Part shown: in pieces, positions 1 through 6,329 of the stretch
How the letters are laid out: each line of letters begins with the position of its first letter
Numbering within the stretch: position 1 is the first letter of the stretch
Assembly: GCA_937952155.1 (NCBI GenBank)
Contig: CALFYH010000363.1
Span: 1-14,667 of the forward strand
Origin: an uncultured Saprospiraceae bacterium
GTDB lineage: Bacteria > Bacteroidota > Bacteroidia > Chitinophagales > Saprospiraceae
Reading direction: 5' to 3'
DNA length: 14,667 nucleotides
Program-made: the position numbers and the translations under genes
The notes under the pieces: model-generated
The model's input: only the letters and a program-made list of their open reading frames with translations
Database searches by the model: none
What the model was told of the DNA's origin: nothing

Positions 1-206
1 GCCCTGAAAATGACCTTGAAAATCGAAAAAGCCGCATTCGATCGGGTATTCGGATGAAGTATAATGGTGATGTCTCTGCCATGTCTAAAGCCAAAAAACA
101 ATCCAATTTGAGATTGATCATGATAATTATGGTATTGGGATTTGCCTGTTATATCCTCATGAGCTCCAATAAAATTATTACATTGATAGAAGCTTTTTCT
201 AAGTAG
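1..206 (+). CDS. C-terminal end of an unrecognised single-span membrane protein (5' end may lie outside the window)
   Basis: The frame whose codons begin at base 3 is open from the window edge to TAG at 204-206. The visible residues are polar and basic at first, then a Lys-rich stretch (MSKAKKQSNLR) leads into one hydrophobic helix (about LIMIIMVLGFACYILM), followed by a short polar tail. This predicts a positively charged cytoplasmic side and one membrane span near the C-terminus. In-frame ATGs at 54 and 81 would give stand-alone proteins of 50 or 41 residues, so it could be a complete small membrane protein or the tail of a longer one; the window cannot decide. The stop lies 14 bases before mutL, which suggests cotranscription. 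I do not recognise the family and assign no function. Confidence 0.5.
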   Translation, partial: PENDLENRKSRIRSGIRMKYNGDVSAMSKAKKQSNLRLIMIIMVLGFACYILMSSNKIITLIEAFSK

Positions 207-220
207 TATCATCTGCAATT

Positions 221-2068
221 ATGCCAGATATTATCCAACTATTACCAGATAGCATAGCTAATCAAATTGCTGCAGGCGAGGTCATCCAACGACCAGCTTC
301 TGTCATCAAGGAGTTGCTAGAAAATGCAGTCGATGCTGGTGCTACACAAATAAAACTAATCATTAAAGATGCTGGAAAAACCAGTATTCAGGTCATAGAT
401 GATGGAAAAGGCATGTCAGAAACTGATGCAAGAATGGCATTTGAAAGACATGCAACATCCAAAATAAAATCTGCAAACGACTTATTTTGTATCAAAACTA
501 TGGGTTTCAGAGGCGAAGCTTTGGCTTCCATTGCCGCCATTGCGCATGTAGAATTGACGACAAGGCAAGCGCATGAAGACACGGCAACCAAAATCCAAAT
601 GGAAGGATCAATGCTTACCAAACAGGAGAAAGTACAAGCAATGCCTGGTACAAATATCACTGTAAAAAACTTGTTTTATAATGTACCTGCCAGAAGGAAA
701 TTTCTCAAGTCTGATCCAGTTGAACTCAAGCATATCATGGATGAATTCCACAGAGTCAGCCTTGCCAATACAGATATTTTTTTTACTTTACATCACAATG
801 GTAATGAAGTATATCATTTGCCTAAGTCCAATCTAAAACAACGAATTTTAGGTGTGATGGGCAAGCAAATGAACGAAAAACTGATACCCATAAATCAGGA
901 AACAGAGGCAGCGTCGTTTGCGGGATTTATCGGCAAACCAGATACAGCAAAAAAAACTCAAGGTGAACAATTTATCTTTGTAAATAAAAGATTTATAAAA
1001 AGCAATTATCTAAATCATGCCATCAGAGCAGCATATGAAGATTTGTTGCCAAAGGATATGTACACACCATATTTTTTATTTTTGGAAATCGATCCAGCTA
1101 CTATCGATATAAATGTTCATCCGACCAAAACTGAGATAAAATTTGAAGATGAGCGCTTGATTTACAATTACTTAAGAGTAAGCCTGAAGCACAGTCTTGG
1201 CCAGTACAGCCTTAGTCCGATGCTGGACTTCAATACAGACCAAAATTTTTTCAGCAACTTCAAAGGTTCAGCTAATATCCAACAAGATCAAGCAATCAAT
1301 ACCGGTGAAAAATTCAAACAGCAGCCCAATTCACCATCACACCGACTGGATAAAACAAGCGTAAAAAATTGGGAAGACATCTATTTTGGAATGGAAAATA
1401 TTTCCCATAAAAGTGATGACCATCAAGAAAATCAGGTAAAGACCCTAGAAAACGAGGCGTATGCACTATCTGGTGACGAAGATAAAGAATTCAAGAATTT
1501 TGTATCTGTAGAGCCTTATCAATTGCATAAAACCTATATCATTTATCAGGTCAAAACTGGGATGATGATAATAGATCAGCAAGCTGCACACGAACGAATC
1601 CTTTATGAACAATATCTGGAAATATTAAAAAATGGCGAGTACCTGACCCAAAAAGAACTTTTCCCACGCACGGTGGAGTTAGATCCATCAAAAAGTGATG
1701 TGCTAAAAAGTATTTTGGACAAAGTGAAGCGTCTTGGTTTTGATATTGAAGAATTTGGCCATCATAGTTTTATTGTACATGGCACACCTTCAGGGCTGGA
1801 TGTAAATATTTCTTTGGATGAGATCATTGATAAATTGATAAGTCAATATATTGGCAATCTGGAATTTGAACTTGGAATTGAAGAGAATTTGGCAAGATCT
1901 ATGGCTATCTCTGCCGGTATAAAACGAGGATATGGCATGGAAAAACAAGAAATGAAAGCCATCATCGACCTATTGTTTGGTTGTCAGCTTCCACAAAAAA
2001 GTCCTTCCGGTAAGAAATGTTATATTATTATAGAACATGATGAGCTTGGTAAGCGTTTTAATCAGTAA
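221..2068 (+). CDS. mutL: DNA mismatch repair protein MutL
   Basis: MutL links mismatch recognition by MutS to strand removal, working as an ATP-driven dimer on DNA. At 615 residues it has the normal family length. The N-terminal GHKL ATPase shows all its hallmarks: ELLENAVDAGA (Glu and Asn for ATP/Mg binding) near residue 32, DDGKGM near 60, and GFRGEALASI near 95. The second N-terminal subdomain ends in the family signature DINVHPTKTEIKF. A low-complexity linker covers roughly residues 340-425, followed by the C-terminal dimerisation domain. That domain has DQQAAHERILYE at 452-463, at the place of the endonuclease motif DQHA(X)2E(X)4E, with Gln replacing His. QKELFP at 477-482 fits a beta-clamp-binding peptide. 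The usual C-terminal CPHGRP motif reads SPSGKK at 594-599. The gene begins 14 bases after the upstream ORF and ends 11 bases before a rhomboid gene. Confidence 0.96.
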   Translation: MPDIIQLLPDSIANQIAAGEVIQRPASVIKELLENAVDAGATQIKLIIKDAGKTSIQVIDDGKGMSETDARMAFERHATSKIKSANDLFCIKTMGFRGEALASIAAIAHVELTTRQAHEDTATKIQMEGSMLTKQEKVQAMPGTNITVKNLFYNVPARRKFLKSDPVELKHIMDEFHRVSLANTDIFFTLHHNGNEVYHLPKSNLKQRILGVMGKQMNEKLIPINQETEAASFAGFIGKPDTAKKTQGEQFIFVNKRFIKSNYLNHAIRAAYEDLLPKDMYTPYFLFLEIDPATIDINVHPTKTEIKFEDERLIYNYLRVSLKHSLGQYSLSPMLDFNTDQNFFSNFKGSANIQQDQAINTGEKFKQQPNSPSHRLDKTSVKNWEDIYFGMENISHKSDDHQENQVKTLENEAYALSGDEDKEFKNFVSVEPYQLHKTYIIYQVKTGMMIIDQQAAHERILYEQYLEILKNGEYLTQKELFPRTVELDPSKSDVLKSILDKVKRLGFDIEEFGHHSFIVHGTPSGLDVNISLDEIIDKLISQYIGNLEFELGIEENLARSMAISAGIKRGYGMEKQEMKAIIDLLFGCQLPQKSPSGKKCYIIIEHDELGKRFNQ

Positions 2069-2079
2069 ATATTTAGGAA

Positions 2080-2682
2080 ATGATGCATAGAGTGACTGAT
2101 GTAGTGAAGAATTTGATGATTATTAATGTCATCGTATTTTTTGCGGTCAGATATTTGATTCCAGTGCCAGGGATAGACAGATTTTTTATGTTGGTAAATC
2201 CCGGTCTCGAATTTGCAGATGGTGGTATTATTTACAAATTTGAACCAATACAGATCATAACTCACATGTTTATGCATGGAGACGAAAAACATCTCTTGTT
2301 TAATATGTTGGGACTTTACTTCCTTGGGCCGTATGTAGAATCATCATTGGGACCTAAACGTTTTTTGATCCTGTATCTGTCATGTGGTTTTGTGGCATCA
2401 TTAGCACAAATGTTATTATCACCAGGTATTATAGTAGGTGCATCAGGAGCAGTTTATGGAGTATTGGCAGCATTTGCCACAATGTATCCAAATTTAGAGT
2501 TGATGTTACTGTTTCCACCAATTCCCATTAAGGCCAAATATATGGCTATGGGTCTCATTATTATTGGAGTCATCAGTGGTTTTGGTGGTTTAGAACAAGG
2601 TATTGGTCACTTTGCGCATGTTGGTGGCGCTATTATGGGATTTCTTTTGATTCAATATTGGAAAATGGCAAATCTTCGTTAA
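2080..2682 (+). CDS. Rhomboid-family intramembrane serine protease (first of a tandem pair)
   Basis: A 200-residue multi-span membrane protein with the compact six-helix rhomboid core. The family cleaves transmembrane helices of substrate proteins within the bilayer. The catalytic dyad is visible: Ser122 in GASGAVYG and His180 in HFAHVGG. The oxyanion/loop motif HxxxN is His71-Asn75 (HLLFN), preceded by the conserved TH.F.H segment. There is almost no soluble extension at either end, unlike the next gene. The ATG at 2080 is preceded by AGGA (2075-2078) and lies 11 bases after the mutL stop; a second ATG at 2083 is equally possible. The complete catalytic set predicts an active protease; the substrate cannot be inferred. 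Paired rhomboids next to mutL are, to my knowledge, common in Bacteroidota. Confidence 0.93.
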   Translation: MMHRVTDVVKNLMIINVIVFFAVRYLIPVPGIDRFFMLVNPGLEFADGGIIYKFEPIQIITHMFMHGDEKHLLFNMLGLYFLGPYVESSLGPKRFLILYLSCGFVASLAQMLLSPGIIVGASGAVYGVLAAFATMYPNLELMLLFPPIPIKAKYMAMGLIIIGVISGFGGLEQGIGHFAHVGGAIMGFLLIQYWKMANLR

Positions 2683-2715
2683 TATACTTAATTGTAATAA
2701 TTTTAGATTGATGTT

Positions 2716-3600
2716 ATGTTCAGATCTATAGCAGCGGATATTAAATCAAATTTTGATTATGGCAACATGGTAATAAAATTGGTTATTATCAATGTCGGTG
2801 TATTTGTATTGACTGCATTGATTAATGCTTTTTTTCCAGAAGGATACAATGCCAATATTTTGCCATATTTAGCTTTACCAGGAGATTTGAATGTATTGAT
2901 TTACAGGCCATGGACCATCATTACCCATATGTTTTTGCATAATGGTATCTGGCATCTGTCGGGAAATATGATTACCTTGTATTGGTTTGGGAATATTGCC
3001 GGAGATCTTCTTGGTGACAAGAAAATCCTTCCAGTTTATATTTTGGGTGGAATAGTAGGTGCTATGTTTTATTTGCTTTCTTACAATGCTTTTTCAGGTA
3101 TTGGCGCTTATGCATTAGGTGCATCAGCTGCTACATTAGCGATTCTATTTACTGCCGTAACTACTGCTCCTGACTACATGATTCATCTTTTATTTTTGGG
3201 AGAAGTTCGGATTAAGTTTATTGGTCTTTTTATACTTTTTATTGACATCATCGGTACTCAGGGCAATATCAATTCTGGAGGTCATTTTGCCCACTTGGGT
3301 GGATGTTTTTTTGGAATATTATTTGTATATCTCTTACGGAAAGGAACCGATATTGCAGCACCTTTTAATAATGTGGGAGACAGATTAATGAACGGTAATA
3401 AAAAACAAAAACACACAAAAACAGTACTAAAAGTTGCCCACCGATCACCAGAATTAACACAAAAACAAGCAAAAAATTCAAGTACCAAATCTGATATTTC
3501 GGTACGAGTTGATGAAATTTTGGATAAAATAAAGCAAAAAGGATATGACAGTTTGACGGACGAAGAGAAAGAAGTACTTTATCAGGCAAGTAAAAATTAA
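2716..3600 (+). CDS. Rhomboid-family intramembrane serine protease with soluble C-terminal tail (second of the pair)
   Basis: A 294-residue rhomboid. Catalytic Ser137 sits in LGASAATLA (GxSx, with Ala where the first copy has Gly), catalytic His193 in HFAHLGG, and His80-Asn84 in HLSGN. After the last membrane helix (ending about residue 210) comes a basic, polar stretch with clustered Lys (GNKKQKHTK), then a compact helical end from about residue 262 that contains VDEILDKIKQKGYDSLT. This tail matches the short C-terminal domain I know from Bacteroidota rhomboids (DUF6576, from memory). The pair shares only the catalytic frame and is clearly diverged, so this is not a recent duplication. The gap to the first copy is 33 bases. 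The stop is followed after 3 bases by the next gene, implying tight coupling. Substrate unknown. Confidence 0.93.
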   Translation: MFRSIAADIKSNFDYGNMVIKLVIINVGVFVLTALINAFFPEGYNANILPYLALPGDLNVLIYRPWTIITHMFLHNGIWHLSGNMITLYWFGNIAGDLLGDKKILPVYILGGIVGAMFYLLSYNAFSGIGAYALGASAATLAILFTAVTTAPDYMIHLLFLGEVRIKFIGLFILFIDIIGTQGNINSGGHFAHLGGCFFGILFVYLLRKGTDIAAPFNNVGDRLMNGNKKQKHTKTVLKVAHRSPELTQKQAKNSSTKSDISVRVDEILDKIKQKGYDSLTDEEKEVLYQASKN

Positions 3601-3603
3601 AAA

Positions 3604-4677
3604 GTGAAACTGTTTGACAGGACCATATTGCTCATCAATTTTGGAGTCATTTTGGCTACCTTTCTGGCATATCTTGCCCCAAAGATTGATCCAGAATTAA
3701 CTTGGACTATAGCTTTTTTTGGCCTTTTTTATCCAGTCTTGTTAATTATCAATGTACTTTTTATTGTTTATTGGTTATTCAAAAAACCCAAATATTCAAT
3801 AGCATCAATTCTGTGTATTTTATTAGGTTGGAATCAAGTAAAAGGTTTCATTTCTTTTAATGCTCAAAAACCCGAAACTCAGGGTGAAACGGTTTCAGTC
3901 ATTACCTACAATATTAGTAATGCTTACTTTGGATACGATAAGAATAAGAAGAACAGAGATAAGAAGAAAGAGACCTTTATTGAGTTTTTGGAAAATTATA
4001 AAGAAACCGAAATTTTTTGTATTCAAGAAGTAGGGGACTATGCGTATGATATTTTGAAAAAAACATTTCCTGACCACCATTTGTATTATAAAGAGAAAGG
4101 CGCAGTAATCTTGTCAAAATACCCAATTATAAAAAAAGGTGAAGTCGATTTTGGCACTAAGACCAATTCTTGTCTATGGGGCGATATAAAAATACATGGC
4201 GATACGTTGCGTGTGTATAGTTTTCATTTGCAATCAAATCAGATCTCGGCTGATACAGAGAAACTGGCAAATCAAAAGGAAATAAATCAAAAACAAGCTT
4301 GGTACGACATCAAAGGCATACTTCGAAAATTTAGGAATAAGCATCTTCAACGTAGCCGACAAGCCGAAAAAATCGCAGCTCATGTCAAAAAAAGTCCGCA
4401 TAAAATTATATTGGGAGGAGACCTGAATGATCCACCACAGTCATATACTTATCAGGTATTTTCGACATTGGGCAATGATGCATTTCGCGAAAGAGGATCA
4501 GGTATTGGCACGACCTATGCTGGACGAATTCCGCTTTTGAGGATTGATTATATCTTTGCTGATAAAGCCTTGGAAGTAGCATCATATGAACTTATTAAGG
4601 ATCATTTTTCCGATCATTATGCTGTTTCTGCTACATTGGAATGGCCAATAATAGAAGATATAGATTCAGAACAATAA
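3604..4677 (+). CDS. Membrane-anchored endonuclease/exonuclease/phosphatase (EEP) family protein
   Basis: 357 residues with three hydrophobic helices in the first about 90 residues and a C-terminal EEP (DNase I-like) hydrolase domain. The catalytic landmarks are in order: TYNISN (Asn103), IQEVGD (metal-ligand Glu142), FHLQSN (His208), GGDLNDPP (Asp273, Asn275), RIDYIF (Asp315) and SDHYAV (Asp337-His338). The set is complete, so a metal-dependent phosphodiesterase or phosphomonoesterase is expected, but family members act on nucleic acids, phosphoinositides or sphingomyelin and the substrate is not readable here. Whether the domain faces cytoplasm or periplasm depends on the helix count, which I cannot fix. 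The start is GTG, 3 bases after the rhomboid stop: an in-frame TAA lies just upstream and no ATG occurs within the first 100 codons, so no other start fits. It is probably the last gene of the mutL-rhomboid group. Confidence 0.9.
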   Translation: MKLFDRTILLINFGVILATFLAYLAPKIDPELTWTIAFFGLFYPVLLIINVLFIVYWLFKKPKYSIASILCILLGWNQVKGFISFNAQKPETQGETVSVITYNISNAYFGYDKNKKNRDKKKETFIEFLENYKETEIFCIQEVGDYAYDILKKTFPDHHLYYKEKGAVILSKYPIIKKGEVDFGTKTNSCLWGDIKIHGDTLRVYSFHLQSNQISADTEKLANQKEINQKQAWYDIKGILRKFRNKHLQRSRQAEKIAAHVKKSPHKIILGGDLNDPPQSYTYQVFSTLGNDAFRERGSGIGTTYAGRIPLLRIDYIFADKALEVASYELIKDHFSDHYAVSATLEWPIIEDIDSEQ

Positions 4678-4711
4678 TTATTTTTTTAATAAATACACAC
4701 AATATCACATC

Positions 4712-5725
4712 ATGACACAAGTAATGGACAAAGCCAAAAAGAATCTTATTACTAATGGATATTTAGATATTGAAGTAGATCCGACACTCGATCTTGTTGC
4801 CGAAATTCAAAAATTGAAAAAGGAGAAAAATGCCATCATTTTGGCGCATTATTATCAGGAATCAGAGATCCAGGATGTGGCTGATTATATAGGTGATAGT
4901 TTGGGATTGTCACAAAAAGCCGAAAGTACCGATGCGGATATGATCGTATTTGCAGGTGTACATTTCATGGCAGAGACAGCCAAAATGTTGAACCCAAACA
5001 AAAAAGTAGTGTTGCCAGATCTCAAAGCAGGTTGTTCACTTGCAGATAGTTGTCCTGCGCCTATATTTGCAAAATTTAAAGAAAAATATCCAGATCATGT
5101 CGTCGTAAGCTATATCAATTGTACAGCCGAGCTTAAGACGCTAACGGATATCTGTTGCACTTCATCAAATGCTGAAGTGGTAATCAATAGCATACCAAAG
5201 GATAAAGGTATCATCTTTGCACCCGACAAAAATCTTGGTGCCTATCTGGTCAAAAAGACAGGTAGAGATATGGTACTTTGGGATGGCGCATGTATGGTAC
5301 ATGAGATATTCTCAAATGAAAAAATAACCAAGTTAAAGGTCCGATATCCTGACGCAAAATTTATTGCCCATCCAGAATGCGAAGAACATATTTTGGCAAT
5401 GGCTGATTTTATTGGTTCTACTTCACAAATGCTCAAATTTACCCAGCAAGATGAAGCTTGTACTTTTATAGTTGGTACTGAAGCTGGAATAATACACCAG
5501 ATGGAAATAGCGTCTCCAGACAAAACATTTATACCTGCACCACCAGAAAATAATTGTGCTTGCAACGAATGTCCTTTTATGAGGCTTAATACTTTAGAGA
5601 AATTGTATCTGAGTATGAAGTACGAATTGCCAGAGATTTTATTGGAAGATTGGGTCATCGAAAAAGGTAGAAAATGTATAGACACCATGTTAGAAATAAG
5701 CGCCAAAGCAGGATTTAAAGCATGA
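4712..5725 (+). CDS. nadA: Quinolinate synthase NadA
   Basis: NadA condenses iminoaspartate with dihydroxyacetone phosphate to give quinolinate, the second step of de novo NAD synthesis, using a [4Fe-4S] cluster in the cytoplasm. At 337 residues the length is normal. Family motifs run AIILAHYYQ (about 40), GDSLGLSQKA, AGCSLADSCPA, NCTAELK, CTSSNA, FAPDKNLGAY, HPEC, VGTEAGI and CACNECPFM. The cluster-ligand positions are matched by Cys108, Cys194 and Cys287, the last in a C-x-C-x-x-C group (282, 284, 287). No nadB or nadC is in the window, so the rest of the pathway must lie elsewhere. ATG 4712 is used; ATG 4724 four codons later is possible. The 34-base AT-rich gap after the EEP gene shows no clear promoter or terminator, so nadA may be read from upstream. 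It overlaps the next gene by 4 bases (ATGA). Confidence 0.97.
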   Translation: MTQVMDKAKKNLITNGYLDIEVDPTLDLVAEIQKLKKEKNAIILAHYYQESEIQDVADYIGDSLGLSQKAESTDADMIVFAGVHFMAETAKMLNPNKKVVLPDLKAGCSLADSCPAPIFAKFKEKYPDHVVVSYINCTAELKTLTDICCTSSNAEVVINSIPKDKGIIFAPDKNLGAYLVKKTGRDMVLWDGACMVHEIFSNEKITKLKVRYPDAKFIAHPECEEHILAMADFIGSTSQMLKFTQQDEACTFIVGTEAGIIHQMEIASPDKTFIPAPPENNCACNECPFMRLNTLEKLYLSMKYELPEILLEDWVIEKGRKCIDTMLEISAKAGFKA

Positions 5726-6315
5726 CATTTCAAGCAGATCAAGAATATATACTTGAAAACCATGCGGTCTTATTAAGGCCTTTGGTACTTAGTGATATCG
5801 AATATCTTGAACCTTTTGCAGCTAGCGAACCAGAATTATGGAGATTTTCTTTGATCTCTGCTGCTGATAGTGGTATGGAATCATATATAAACCAAGCCAT
5901 GCGAGCCCGTAATGAAGGTAAAGAGTATGCATTTATTGTTTTTGACAAAAGACAAGGGAAATATGCAGGCAGTACAAGATTTTATGATATTCAGCCATCT
6001 GCTGATAATGTGCAGTTGGGTTTTACATGGTATGGCAAGGATTTTCAAGGTATTGGACTGAATAAACATTGCAAGTATCTAATGTTGGAATTTGCCTTCG
6101 AAGTTTTGAAAGTCCGGAGAGTAGAATTTAGAGCTGATAATGATAATAAAAGAAGTATAGCAGCTATGACCAGTATTGGTTGTACCATAGAAGGCATATT
6201 GCGTAGCAATGGATATAAAGCTAATGGCACTAGGAGAGATAGTATAATATTGAGCATACTTTCAGAAGAATGGTATGCTAGCGTCAAAAATATGCTGTCA
6301 GAAAAGTTAGTATAA
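5722..6315 (+). CDS. GNAT-family N-acetyltransferase (RimJ/RimL-like)
   Basis: A 197-residue GNAT protein. It opens with the RimJ/RimL-type pattern LRPLVLSDIEYLEPF, has a central beta-strand block (YAGSTRFYDI, VQLGFTWY), and carries the acetyl-CoA pyrophosphate loop as QGIGLNKHCK (residues 109-118), equivalent to the Q/RxxGxG/A motif. This is followed by VRRVEFRADNDNKRSIAAM and IGCTIEGILRSN, typical of acetyltransferases acting on amino groups of proteins or small molecules. The substrate is unknown and should not be assumed to be a ribosomal protein. The ATG overlaps the nadA stop (ATGA), so translation is probably coupled to nadA. Its own stop lies 8 bases from the convergent transketolase stop. 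Confidence 0.9.
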   Translation: MTFQADQEYILENHAVLLRPLVLSDIEYLEPFAASEPELWRFSLISAADSGMESYINQAMRARNEGKEYAFIVFDKRQGKYAGSTRFYDIQPSADNVQLGFTWYGKDFQGIGLNKHCKYLMLEFAFEVLKVRRVEFRADNDNKRSIAAMTSIGCTIEGILRSNGYKANGTRRDSIILSILSEEWYASVKNMLSEKLV

Positions 6316-6329
6316 ATTTAGTTTTATAC
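6310..6329. repeat. Inverted repeat spanning the two convergent stop codons
   Basis: A perfect 7-bp inverted repeat, GTATAAA (6310-6316) and TTTATAC (6323-6329), surrounds a 6-base loop. Both flanking genes end in Val(GTA)-TAA, and these codons form the two arms. A T5 run follows at 6332-6336 on the + strand, so it could act as a weak terminator for the GNAT gene, but the stem has one G-C pair and would be unstable. No stronger terminator is visible between the two genes. Confidence 0.35.

Noticed and set aside
5242..5763. 173-residue open frame antisense to nadA
   Set aside because: It lies wholly opposite conserved nadA coding sequence, shows no recognisable domain, and has the composition expected of an antisense shadow.
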